Shown: in pieces, positions 27,938 to 36,021 of the stretch | Layout of the letters: each line of letters starts with the position of its first letter | How positions within the stretch are numbered: the stretch's first letter is position 1 | Assembly (NCBI GenBank): GCA_045565995.1 | Contig: JBJLEF010000001.1 | Location: forward strand, 1,612,001 to 1,676,000 | Direction of reading: 5' to 3' | From: UBA721 sp002705165 | Lineage (GTDB): Bacteria > Planctomycetota > Planctomycetia > Pirellulales > Pirellulaceae | Length of the DNA stretch: 64,000 nucleotides | Notes under the pieces: model-generated | Database searches by the model: none | What the model was told of the DNA's origin: nothing | Seen by the model: only the letters and a program-made list of their open reading frames with translations | Program-made: the position numbers and the translations under genes

Positions 27938-29119
27938 ATGATAGTCCAATTTTTCGTAGCCTTCAATAATCGAGACAGCAAAGATTATTCCGATTCCGAA
28001 CTAATGGGGCTAGCGGTGGAAACGGCACACACAGAATTCCAAGGGCAGAGGCAGAACTGGGGGGGAGGTCGGTCTAAGCAATCTGACATGCCTGCTCCGT
28101 CAGGCGGGAATGGTAGTTTACACGATTTGCTTACCTCAGGCGGGATGGAGGAACGTGTCGACCAACTACTAGAGGAGCTTTTTCCTACCTATCCAGTTTC
28201 GCAAGAAAAGGTGGAGCTACCAATTCTCACGGATGACTTTAATCAGTTTGAATTGCTCGAACAGATTGGTCAGGGAGCGTTTTCTCGTGTTTTCAAAGCG
28301 GTCGACAAGAAGTTAGGTAATCGTCTGGTTGTTCTGAAATCCGGCAAAATGATCGAGCAGGAACCCGCAATCGTTGGCCGCTTGAATCATAAACATATCA
28401 TGCCGATTTATTCGAGTTGGCAAGATAGAACTGGGATGACTACCATTTGCATGCCTTATTTAGGACGCTATACCCTGAAGGACAAAATGGTGGAACTACG
28501 GCGTAGAGTTTCTCCGTCGAGACTGGAGCGGCGGCACAACACGGTATTTCCCGTGAATTGGAAGCAACACCAGGACTTTCCTAATCTACTCACGATACTT
28601 CATGAAATCTGCGGAGCATTGGCCTACGCTCACCAGCAGGAGGTATTGCATTTAGATCTTAAGCCCTCTAACGTCCTGATCGGGTTTTGTGGCCATGCTT
28701 TGCTACTTGATTTCAATCTTGCTGGTGACTTTTTGATACACAAGTCGCCAACCGGTGGTACGCTTTCCTATATGTCCCCCGAGCATTTACGGCGATGTGT
28801 ACTTCAGGAACCGGTTGAATTAGATGTTCGTTCAGATATCTATTCATTTGGTGTACTAATGTTTGAGATGTTTTATGGTTTCCGTCCATTCGATAGTGCA
28901 GGTCCGGCGATGAGAGCACCGTTTCAGGCGAAAATCATGTTGCAGCGGCAAACAAGAGTAAGCCGAGTATTTAGTGCAATCGTGCCGAGAATTTCCAGGC
29001 GGTTACGAAAGATCATTGAACATTGTTTACAGCCTGATCCGTCAGACAGGTATCCAACGGCTTCAGAATTGCTACTCGATCTCTCCCGAGTGGATCGGCG
29101 ACTTCGGTCGAAGCTTTAG
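27938..29119 (+). CDS. Soluble Ser/Thr protein kinase-like protein with HLD/DFN catalytic variants
   Basis: 393 residues, no membrane helix. The kinase domain spans about residues 100-385: glycine loop G111QGAFSRVF, lysine K134 (VVLKSGK), catalytic loop H238LDLKPSN and metal-binding motif D258FN260 where DFG is usual, then SYMSPEH in place of APE. The catalytic aspartate D240, K242 and the loop asparagine are kept, so activity is still possible. The N-terminal ~95 residues have no recognised domain. A 10-bp hairpin (27904-27928) lies just before the start codon. It is 48 nt after the SGNH hydrolase, and the end converges on the glycosyltransferase gene. Target unknown. Confidence 0.85.
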   Translation: MIVQFFVAFNNRDSKDYSDSELMGLAVETAHTEFQGQRQNWGGGRSKQSDMPAPSGGNGSLHDLLTSGGMEERVDQLLEELFPTYPVSQEKVELPILTDDFNQFELLEQIGQGAFSRVFKAVDKKLGNRLVVLKSGKMIEQEPAIVGRLNHKHIMPIYSSWQDRTGMTTICMPYLGRYTLKDKMVELRRRVSPSRLERRHNTVFPVNWKQHQDFPNLLTILHEICGALAYAHQQEVLHLDLKPSNVLIGFCGHALLLDFNLAGDFLIHKSPTGGTLSYMSPEHLRRCVLQEPVELDVRSDIYSFGVLMFEMFYGFRPFDSAGPAMRAPFQAKIMLQRQTRVSRVFSAIVPRISRRLRKIIEHCLQPDPSDRYPTASELLLDLSRVDRRLRSKL

Positions 29120-29139
29120 CGTGCCGTCGGTCGACTAGA

Positions 29140-30981
29140 CTAACGGTCATTCTTAATAAAGATCTGAAATCTACCGCTACCAACGCTTGGTGAGCGTTCT
29201 CCCCATGACTCTAACCACGAAATAAAATCAGGCGAGTAAGGTTTGGAGAATTCCGGGTTTCGATTGTGGACGACTAGCTGGATGTCCCGAGTTTCAATTA
29301 GCCTTTTAAGTTCTGTTTCCAACTCGGACTGACCACCAAGTTGGTAAGCGCGAAATAAGTCATAGCATTGAGGTGTTGGGTTTTGACGTCCGGACAGAAA
29401 ATAGAATTGCGGGCAATCAGGCCCCGCCAGAATGGGCTCGTTAATGGTGGTTTGTTTCTCGATGATTTGTAGAAAAGAGTTGTATTCCTGTTGTTGTGAG
29501 CTTTCGATTTTCAATTTCGCTCGGGTTGTTTGTAGTGACCTGTTGTTCTCGAAGTGTTGTGATCTCGAACCGATCAGCCGTGGATTCGTATAATTGACGC
29601 GGGCAACAGCAAAGACCGCCAATAGCACAATAAACGTAAGCCAAAGTGGTTTGTCGTACGTGGTAGTACGTCCAATAACACCGATCAACGTAAGTAGGAC
29701 AAAGGGAGCACAGTAACAAAAATAGATTCCGGAACTGTATGGGTACTGCGTGATCCCCAAACAAGCAGTAACGATGACTAAAATAATCGCCGGCATAGGG
29801 AGTTCTCTTTTACGATGGCAGTACCACGCCCCGACGGCAATTGCAGGCAGTGAACATTGCATCACGACGAAGGTAGATTGATAGACCAGAGGAGTGGAGG
29901 CTAGCGTACAAAGGCAGGCACCACACAAGGCGATCGTGGATGTCAGTGGCAGTATCATAGATTTGGGAACTTTGTTCTCAAAAATCGTTAGCAACAGAAT
30001 GGGAATACTCGCCAGACACCAAACGCCATTAGGTGGTAGGGCTGCCGCGTGATCTAGTCTGGCTTTTGGTAATTCGAACAATCCGTCCATGAGGTTATCT
30101 AAGTTGCCTTGAAGGATGTAGGGCAAGGCAAATATAAATAATGGTACGCAAGCAGTTATACCGAAAAGTAGGCAATTCCTGACTGCGTCTTTTAAGTCAA
30201 GCGTAAATCGTTGACTGCTTTCCAATATGATGGCCATCGCTGCAGCGAGAGGAATTAGAAAATAAGCAACAGTCGAAAGACTCAGATGTTTGTGGATTAA
30301 AATCCCCACCATTAGCGTAAAGATACCGGCCAGGCAAACGCTTAATATTAGATGGGTATTAGTCTTCGGTTGACGATCACTTTCAGTCCGCAGAGGTTGG
30401 GCGTGGCTAATCCAGATGACAAACAGTGAAGCGGCCACCAGATAGAGTCCAACGATCTTGAATAGTATTGCCACTCCACTAAAGAGAGCAGCCAGTAGAG
30501 TATATCGTCGTGATGATGTTTCATGGAATTTGATTAGTGTCCAGGTAGTCCAACTGGCGGCCATTAAGACATACCACGACGGTAATGCTGCAAAGTAGTT
30601 CGGAAAGCTCCAGGCAACGGAGGTCAAAGTAACAACTCCGGCGACAACAGGACTTACCATGCGCAGGGCAATTAGGTACCAGACGATGGCAGTCATGGTT
30701 GCTCCAATCAGGAGCGGTATTCGAAGCGAGGCTAGATTGATACCGAAGAGCTTAAAGCTACTTGCGTTAATATGACTTAGTAGCCCGGTGTATGCGTCTT
30801 GAAACTCTACATGCGGAGTGTTTCCTGCCAGCGTAAGTTCAGCCGTATGCCCTAGCAAGCCTTCATCATGTGCGATCCATCCCTCATCATAATGCCATCC
30901 CAAATATCCGCTGACGAGTATGCCAATCATGCACACGCCTAGGATCACTGTTTTCCGGGATTGATTCTGTATGGATGTCAT
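29140..30981 (-). CDS. GT39-like polytopic glycosyltransferase
   Basis: 613 residues with about eleven hydrophobic helices up to residue ~440 and a soluble C-terminal portion (~460-613). The first extracytoplasmic loop has acidic motifs (HYDEGWIAHDEGLLGH) as in PMT/ArnT/GT39 enzymes, where an aspartate or glutamate is catalytic. Members transfer sugars from polyprenyl-phosphate donors onto proteins or lipids on the outer face of the cytoplasmic membrane. It is downstream of a GT2 enzyme that could make such a donor and of two methyltransferases, all minus strand, so the group is probably an envelope glycosylation unit. The acceptor and sugar are unknown. Confidence 0.8.
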   Translation of the reverse strand: MTSIQNQSRKTVILGVCMIGILVSGYLGWHYDEGWIAHDEGLLGHTAELTLAGNTPHVEFQDAYTGLLSHINASSFKLFGINLASLRIPLLIGATMTAIVWYLIALRMVSPVVAGVVTLTSVAWSFPNYFAALPSWYVLMAASWTTWTLIKFHETSSRRYTLLAALFSGVAILFKIVGLYLVAASLFVIWISHAQPLRTESDRQPKTNTHLILSVCLAGIFTLMVGILIHKHLSLSTVAYFLIPLAAAMAIILESSQRFTLDLKDAVRNCLLFGITACVPLFIFALPYILQGNLDNLMDGLFELPKARLDHAAALPPNGVWCLASIPILLLTIFENKVPKSMILPLTSTIALCGACLCTLASTPLVYQSTFVVMQCSLPAIAVGAWYCHRKRELPMPAIILVIVTACLGITQYPYSSGIYFCYCAPFVLLTLIGVIGRTTTYDKPLWLTFIVLLAVFAVARVNYTNPRLIGSRSQHFENNRSLQTTRAKLKIESSQQQEYNSFLQIIEKQTTINEPILAGPDCPQFYFLSGRQNPTPQCYDLFRAYQLGGQSELETELKRLIETRDIQLVVHNRNPEFSKPYSPDFISWLESWGERSPSVGSGRFQIFIKNDR

Positions 30982-30990
30982 AGCGAGATA

Positions 30991-31722
30991 TTATTTCTTA
31001 CGGAGACTAACGACTAAGGAACTTCCGAAAGGTGGACGTAATTGAGTTAAGGTCGCTTGTTCGAAACGACAAATTGTTTTTAGGATAGCGTTTGATACTT
31101 TTCCTGGCAGGCTTGCAGGCTTGGGAGTTGTCGGCGATAAGCTCTCTTTTAGTCGTACTAGCAATTTAGCCGGAAACGTCCAGTGAAATAGATAATGTTG
31201 GTTTTCAATTTCAAATCCAGCTTGGCAGGCCTGTTGCCCCATCAGCCGTTTTGTATAGCGAGTTATGTGGTGATTGAAGTCATCGTGTTTTGTCCACAGT
31301 AGATTGAAGGCGGGGACAGTAAGTAGCATGCGCCCATCTGGATTAAGTAAGTCACGAGCTTTTTTCAATGCTGTTGTCGCGTCAGGGATGTGCTCTAAAA
31401 CGTCGAGCATTACAATCCAGTCGAATGGCTGATTGGTTTGGTAAGAATCATCAAAGCGTCCCAGATGAATCCGATCAAAGTAGGGTCCATTGGGATCTAC
31501 AATTCGGTCATCGGCTTCGACTCCACGGACACTTCCCAAGGTTTCAAGATCCGGAAAAAACAAACCATCCCCGCATCCCACATCCAGAATCTGTCGGGAG
31601 TTATTCGAACCGTCTTGTGCCTTCCAGCGGTTGAGGAGGCTTAGGATGTAGGTTCGTCGGCTTTGCCACCACCAGTGGTGTTGGTAAAGCTGTCGATATG
31701 TGTTGGCGTATTCGGTGTCCAC
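30991..31722 (-). CDS. Class I SAM-dependent methyltransferase
   Basis: 243 residues from a GTG. Motif I is ILDVGCGDGLFFPDL (about residues 42-56), followed by the acidic ribose-binding region GVEADDRI and a motif DWIVMLDVLEHIPD; the family's N-terminal aromatic block HHWWWQSRR is present. It is of the UbiE/COQ5-like or sugar-methyltransferase type and lies between a GT2 and a GT39 gene, so methylation of a polyprenyl-linked sugar is plausible. Its start lies 82 nt inside the preceding GT2 gene. The HHWWW block confirms that the overlapping segment is genuinely translated in this frame. Confidence 0.88.
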   Translation of the reverse strand: MDTEYANTYRQLYQHHWWWQSRRTYILSLLNRWKAQDGSNNSRQILDVGCGDGLFFPDLETLGSVRGVEADDRIVDPNGPYFDRIHLGRFDDSYQTNQPFDWIVMLDVLEHIPDATTALKKARDLLNPDGRMLLTVPAFNLLWTKHDDFNHHITRYTKRLMGQQACQAGFEIENQHYLFHWTFPAKLLVRLKESLSPTTPKPASLPGKVSNAILKTICRFEQATLTQLRPPFGSSLVVSLRKK

Positions 31723-32687
31723 TTGGATTGATTTGAAATAACCTGATCAACGATAAAAGACGGGCGTCCTTTGACTTCTTCAAAAACTCGACCGACGTAT
31801 TCTCCAACGACTCCGAGAAACATCAGTTGCACGCCTGCGAAAAATGAGATGGCAACGGTAATAGCAGTAAACCCGGGAGGAATTTCGTTCATGAAGTTGG
31901 GCAACTGGTTGGCTGGTGTTAGCTTGGCGTAGACAGCGAAAGCCGCGAGTAGTAATGCAACGAGCACGGATAGGCAGCCAATCAGAGTGGCTAATCGAAG
32001 GGGGATTAAGGAGAATGAAAAAATCCCGTCGGCAGCCAGTTTAAACAGTTTCCTTAATGTGTACTTCGTATCGCCGGCCTTGCGTTCTTCACGCTCAATC
32101 TCGATTCCGATCTGCTTAAATCCCACCCAACTGCGGATACCTCGCAAGTATCGATGACGGTCGGCATCGGAGGCCAGTAATTGCGCCACTCGTCGGCTGA
32201 TGATTGAGAAATCACCACTATCACGTGGTAGCGGAGTCGACGAAAGTCGTTGGATCATACGGTAGAACACGTTGTAACATATTCGCTTGATAATGTTTTC
32301 TTTGCGATTGACTCGGATCGCATAAACGACATCGAACCCCTCATTATATTTCTCAAGAAGTGCTTTGATTTTCTCAGGAGGGTCCTGCAGGTCGCCGTCC
32401 ATCAAAACAACAGCATCTCCTTCGACATATTCAAGCGCCGCAGCATAGGCTGGTTGCTGACCGAAGTTTCTGGAGAACGAGATGACAACTAAACGGTCAT
32501 CCTCAGTCGCGGCCTCTTGGAGGATGGCAAGTGAATCGTCGCTGCTACCGTCATTAACAAGAATTACTTGATGCGGGCCACCGGGCAATTCATCCAATGT
32601 AGCAGTCACCCGTCGAATCAGTTCAGGAATGACGTCCTGTTCGTTGTAGACGGGAATGGCGACTGTGATTTGAGGGTGTCTGATCAT
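31641..32687 (-). CDS. GT2 family polyprenyl-phosphate glycosyltransferase (DPM1/GtrB-like)
   Basis: 348 residues. The N-terminal GT-A domain shows VAIPVYNEQDVIPEL, the first aspartates in VNDGSSDDS, and the DxD-type VVLMDGDLQDPPE. Two membrane helices near residues 230-255 and 270-295 precede the conserved VGEYVGRVFEEVKGRP. Such enzymes move glucose, mannose or GlcNAc onto undecaprenyl phosphate. The C-terminal ~30 residues after this motif are Thr/Asn-rich, longer than usual, and coincide with the overlap with the methyltransferase gene. It likely supplies the lipid-linked sugar to the GT39-like enzyme downstream. Confidence 0.92.
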   Translation of the reverse strand: MIRHPQITVAIPVYNEQDVIPELIRRVTATLDELPGGPHQVILVNDGSSDDSLAILQEAATEDDRLVVISFSRNFGQQPAYAAALEYVEGDAVVLMDGDLQDPPEKIKALLEKYNEGFDVVYAIRVNRKENIIKRICYNVFYRMIQRLSSTPLPRDSGDFSIISRRVAQLLASDADRHRYLRGIRSWVGFKQIGIEIEREERKAGDTKYTLRKLFKLAADGIFSFSLIPLRLATLIGCLSVLVALLLAAFAVYAKLTPANQLPNFMNEIPPGFTAITVAISFFAGVQLMFLGVVGEYVGRVFEEVKGRPSFIVDQVISNQSKWTPNTPTHIDSFTNTTGGGKADEPTS

Positions 32688-32697
32688 GATTTATGAT

Positions 32698-33315
32698 TTA
32701 TTGCTTTTGTCCTTTGAAGTAGACCATACTCCAAAATGGGATTCCCCATCGTTTCAGATGGAACGCTTCAAAAATGACCGGCTTAAAGTGTTTTGTGAAT
32801 AGTTTCTTCCAGTGATCCAATGGCCGAGGATGTTTACCACGATCGAATTTGGCCAATGTGCGTGGTATTCCTTTAGAATCCGGAAGTACAAGATCTAAAA
32901 TATGAATGTGCCCTTCGTCTGACAGTATGTGCTGAAGACGACTCAGGATTTTATCACTGTTGTCATCATCGATATGATGAAGGAACGAATTCAACAGAAT
33001 AAAGTCGGAGCGGTCAGCCTCGGAAGGATGATATTCACGTACATCCTGAAGTCGAAATTCGCACGTTGCTCCATGGGAAGCGGTGAATCTACGCGTAGCG
33101 TTTTCGATATACCGGGGGTTAATGTCCAGCCCAAGATACTCTCGTCCTTGGAAAAATTGTGCATTTGTCCCTGGTCCGCAACCAACATCCAGTACGCGTC
33201 GGATGTTGGAAAAATCCGTATGTTTAAGCAGCGGTTTGAATTTGTGTTGCGCAAACGGAGCCTGCCACAATTGGTAGACTTTAGGGAAGGACAAAATGTC
33301 TCGTATTCCACTCAT
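32698..33315 (-). CDS. Class I SAM-dependent methyltransferase
   Basis: 205 residues if started at the ATG at 33315 (MSGIRDILSFPKVYQLW, a typical beginning for this family). The frame stays open to a GTG at 33411, giving 237 residues, and no clear ribosome site decides. Motif I is VLDVGCGPGTNAQFF, with the acidic end of strand 2 in YLGLDINPRYIE, and the catalytic-side motif DFILLNSFLHHIDDD. It is 10 nt upstream of the GT2 gene, with which it is surely cotranscribed. A polyprenyl-sugar or lipid substrate is likely from context only. Confidence 0.85.
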   Translation of the reverse strand: MSGIRDILSFPKVYQLWQAPFAQHKFKPLLKHTDFSNIRRVLDVGCGPGTNAQFFQGREYLGLDINPRYIENATRRFTASHGATCEFRLQDVREYHPSEADRSDFILLNSFLHHIDDDNSDKILSRLQHILSDEGHIHILDLVLPDSKGIPRTLAKFDRGKHPRPLDHWKKLFTKHFKPVIFEAFHLKRWGIPFWSMVYFKGQKQ

Positions 33316-33429
33316 ATACGCAGTATAGCTTTGGTTGTTCACCGTCTTTCGAATGGAGTCTGGCTGCGGAGAAAAACGGGCGTGGTTGGGGACTAGTCGT
33401 GACGGATGCACCGGTCATAACGAATCAAA

Positions 33430-33801
33430 TCAGCAGTTTTCCTTAGGAGCGGACGACCCTGGAGGCCATTGTAGATTGCACCCACCCATCAGGTGATAGT
33501 GCAAGTGGAAAACAGTTTGCCCGCCATTTTCCCCGCAATTACAAATAATACGGTAGCCGTCTTCGGCGAGTCCCTGCTCGCGAGCGATCGTTTGGATGAC
33601 TAAGAACAAGTGTCCGATCAGTTCTTTATCTTCAGACTTGATTTGGTCAATGGACGGGATCTCTTTTTTCGGAATCACCAAAATGTGAATCGGTGCCTGA
33701 GGAGCGACATCGTGAAAGGCTAAGCATTGATCATCTTCATAGACAATGCTGGCTGGAATCTCACCATCGATAATCTGTTTGAAAATCGTAGATTCGTTCA
33801 T
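33430..33801 (-). CDS. HIT (histidine triad) family nucleotide-binding protein, HinT-like
   Basis: 123 residues. It begins with the standard phrase MNESTIFKQIIDGEIPASIVYEDD (shown for orientation; positions 1-24) and ends with the triad H99LH101YH103 in VFHLHYHLMGG. HinT-type proteins hydrolyse AMP-linked amides and acyl/aminoacyl adenylates in the cytosol. The start codon overlaps the stop of the Trm112-like gene by one base (TGATG), so the pair is translationally coupled. It is 114 nt upstream of the chosen methyltransferase start. Confidence 0.95.
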   Translation of the reverse strand: MNESTIFKQIIDGEIPASIVYEDDQCLAFHDVAPQAPIHILVIPKKEIPSIDQIKSEDKELIGHLFLVIQTIAREQGLAEDGYRIICNCGENGGQTVFHLHYHLMGGCNLQWPPGSSAPKENC

Positions 33802-34070
33802 CAGGAGCCTCTCTCTTGTAGCTGGCCTAGTGTAATGGCATCATCGGGATTCATATCCGGAATCCCTTGATAAATCGGCATCAGCAAGGAGCCTTCCTGA
33901 TTGATCAGGCCGCCATCAATAGGAGTATCGAGTTCCTCCATGATTCGCGATTGGATTTTCTTTTTCCCGATCCCCTCATTAATAGATTGTATTACTGAGT
34001 CTTCGGCTATGCTGAGCGTGCTGGCGGTCACGGGACATCGAAGAATCGAGAGGAGTTGCGGATCAATCAT
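33801..34070 (-). CDS. Trm112-like small protein
   Basis: 89 residues from the ATG at 34070 (a GTG six codons upstream, at 34088, is possible). It begins with IDPQLLSILRCP, the Trm112 opening, and ends with the conserved region LLMPIYQGIPDMNPDDAI. The usual second cysteine after RCP (CPxC) is absent, so zinc binding is doubtful. Trm112-type proteins are small methyltransferase activators or partners, and two methyltransferases follow in the same direction. The HIT gene starts on the last base of its stop codon. Confidence 0.8.
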   Translation of the reverse strand: MIDPQLLSILRCPVTASTLSIAEDSVIQSINEGIGKKKIQSRIMEELDTPIDGGLINQEGSLLMPIYQGIPDMNPDDAITLGQLQERGS

Positions 34071-34170
34071 AATAATAGCTCGGAACACGAATGAAGGAAT
34101 TCAAGTCTATTATACCAACGCTAACGGTATCTGTTTGTAGCGACTGGTCACAACACCCTCAGTGCATAAA

Positions 34171-34200
34171 AAAGGGACATCCTAGTGAGGATGTCCCTTT
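34171..34200 (-). terminator. Strong bidirectional hairpin terminator
   Basis: A perfect 12-bp inverted repeat (34171-34182 with 34189-34200) with a 6-nt loop. Read on the minus strand it is followed by six U residues, which makes it a classical terminator for the small gene at 34269-34568, about 70 nt upstream. It may also stop plus-strand transcripts. Confidence 0.9.
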
Positions 34201-34268
34201 AGTTTTACGTGGAGAATAATCTGATGTGAGAGAGAGAGAAGTAGATTGAATCTCAACGTATTTAAGGC

Positions 34269-34568
34269 TTAGTGGGTCTGCGTAGGTTCCAAAGCGTCGT
34301 TTTCTTTTGTTGGGCGTGATGAGCTAGTTGCCCATTCCTTGGTTAGTTCTTCGAAAACTTCTGGAGTTTCGTAGCGAACATGTTTGCCGTCAGCCATTGG
34401 GCCCACAAGTCCTTGTAAAACAGGAAGTCCGCGGATTGTCAGATCTGTATGACAGTCGTCCATTCCAATTTGTTCGAATTCACTTACCAACGTATCTTCC
34501 GATACAAAGTCATTCATTAAGAATGAGCCGTCAGAAGCTCGGGTTATAACTCGAAAAGTCCGTTTCAT
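34269..34568 (-). CDS. Small hypothetical cytosolic protein
   Basis: 99 residues, no signal or membrane segment. It starts MKRTFRVITRASDGSFL, likely an edge beta strand, and contains the later conserved-looking stretch TIRGLPVLQGLVGPMADGK; the last 25 residues are polar and probably disordered. I do not recognise a family. It is the only gene between its own upstream region and the strong terminator at 34171-34200, so it is transcribed alone. Coding potential is supported by the good start, the neighbouring terminator and the absence of a competing frame. Confidence 0.7.
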   Translation of the reverse strand: MKRTFRVITRASDGSFLMNDFVSEDTLVSEFEQIGMDDCHTDLTIRGLPVLQGLVGPMADGKHVRYETPEVFEELTKEWATSSSRPTKENDALEPTQTH

Positions 34569-34967
34569 TTCATCACCTAACAGGGATAACTTTGGTTCCC
34601 ACTTTGTTTGTCAGCTTGTTCCAGGAAGTTCTTGTTAGAATCCAAAATCGGTGGAGTAAGTTGACCGAGAGAGTGCCTCTCGCTGAAGAACATATCGACG
34701 ACTTGCTTCAACAAAAAAGAGAAATAATTTGGTGCGCGATATCATGGGTTCATTTGGACCAGCCCTAACAACGGCCTTTAGCGGCATGAGCGATACAACC
34801 GACACTCGCGATTGCTTTTCGATTACAGGAAGTTACGAATAGTCTGGATATAGGGATGAGTTCTGTTCTGGATAGAGGTGCAACGTCCGGTTATGCAGGT
34901 CGTTCGAACTGGTTCAGATCTACCATCTTGCCACGAGCTTCTAATAGGCTAAAACAGTAGTACTCTA
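34569..34967. other. 399-nt gap holding divergent promoters of a small gene and tRNA-Ser
   Basis: No persuasive gene. The left part should contain the minus-strand promoter of the 99-residue protein, and the right end has a sigma-70-like promoter for the tRNA. A plus-strand open frame runs to about 34764 but has no usable start with a ribosome site, so I treat it as non-coding. Confidence 0.5.
34928..34955 (+). promoter_or_regulatory. Sigma-70-type promoter of tRNA-Ser
   Basis: TTGCCA (34928-34933, five of six to the -35 consensus) and TAAAAC (34950-34955, four of six to -10) are separated by 16 nt. The predicted start is a few bases upstream of the tRNA acceptor stem. Confidence 0.55.
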
Positions 34968-35050
34968 GGAAGGTATGCGAATTGGTGAGCGACCTGATTC
35001 GAAATCAGGGGCCGGGTGACCGGTTGCGGGTTCGAGTCCCGTGCCTTCCG
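34968..35050 (+). tRNA. tRNA-Ser (anticodon CGA)
   Basis: An 83-nt cloverleaf read by eye. The acceptor arms GGAAGGT and GCCTTCC pair with one G-U. The anticodon arm is CCTGA-TTCGAAA-TCAGG with anticodon CGA (codon UCG). A long variable arm CCGG-GTGA-CCGG, typical of type II tRNAs, and a T arm with TTCGAGT are present. The CCA is not encoded, and a T-run (35052-35057) follows as a likely terminator. Confidence 0.95.
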
Positions 35051-35167
35051 CTTTTTTATGCGCATGGATTTACCTTAATTCGTTGCGTAGCGGGAGAAAA
35101 AACCTTACGCTTCAATGAGTAAGTCATATGACAGAGGTCCGGGATAACGACTGTAAATGAGAGAATT

Positions 35168-35977
35168 ATGAACGCTAACGATCAACAGAAATCAAACAAC
35201 TCAGACGTGGCGGAGCGTATTAAAGATGAAGTCCGAATTTACTTTTATCCCAAGATTATCTTTTTGTTGCCGACACTAGTCTACTGTTTCCTCGCGGCCT
35301 GCTACCTGCAATTTGTCGGGGTGGACACCGAGGCCCCGGTAGCTCAACAGGCACCTGATCAAGCCGCTGTGGAGGGAGTAGAACAGGATGGGCGAGCTGC
35401 TGAAGAAGTGTTCATTGCTCCGCAGGTGACTACCACGGTTATCTTTATGTTGGTGTTCATCTTCAACCTTGTCGTGATAGGGTTTGATTTCCCATCGAAC
35501 CGCTTTATAGCATTGATTGCCTTCTTGTTTCTGGGAGTGGCAGTTTTATGGATTCTTAGTAAAGAGAATCCGGAATTGCTTGGTGGTATTGGAGACTTTA
35601 TCAGCAGCTTTAAGCCTTCAGCGAATGCTACATTCTACTGGGTCTTGACGGTGATGCTGGGTAGTTTGTTCGGCATTATGTTTTTAGCTCGATCGTTGGA
35701 TTATTGGGAGATTCGTCCCAATGAAGCAGTTCACGTGCACGGACTTCCTCGGCATAAGAAACGGTACTCAGCACATCACATGCGATTTGAAATGGAAGTG
35801 AATGATATCTTCGAACACATGTGGCCCTTCAAAGCGGGACGTCTTTATATTCGTCCGACTAACGAGAAGCAGCAATATGTTCTCGACAATGTGATGAACG
35901 TTCGCAAAGTAAACGATCAGGCTAATCAGATTCTTAGTGCGTTACAGGTCCAGGTACGAGAGGACGCCGAAGTCTAG
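35168..35977 (+). CDS. Conserved-looking four-helix membrane protein of unknown function
   Basis: 269 residues. Four hydrophobic segments lie near residues 27-48, 92-111, 114-134 and 155-176. An acidic, Ala/Gln-rich loop occupies ~50-88. The C-terminal ~90 residues are soluble, beginning DYWEIRPNEAVHVHGLPRHK and containing several histidines. The later stretch RLYIRPTNEKQQYVLDNVMNVRKVN suggests a folded cytoplasmic domain. I do not recognise the family. It stands alone between the tRNA gene and a minus-strand gene that converges on it. Confidence 0.75.
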   Translation: MNANDQQKSNNSDVAERIKDEVRIYFYPKIIFLLPTLVYCFLAACYLQFVGVDTEAPVAQQAPDQAAVEGVEQDGRAAEEVFIAPQVTTTVIFMLVFIFNLVVIGFDFPSNRFIALIAFLFLGVAVLWILSKENPELLGGIGDFISSFKPSANATFYWVLTVMLGSLFGIMFLARSLDYWEIRPNEAVHVHGLPRHKKRYSAHHMRFEMEVNDIFEHMWPFKAGRLYIRPTNEKQQYVLDNVMNVRKVNDQANQILSALQVQVREDAEV

Positions 35978-36021
35978 GTGCCCAAGCTATCTAAACTTTC
36001 GAGATGGCTTTGATGATCGCC

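Noticed and set aside
34592..34764. Plus-strand open frame before the tRNA
   Set aside because: Only a TTG could start it, no ribosome site is present and it lies in the promoter region of the opposite gene.
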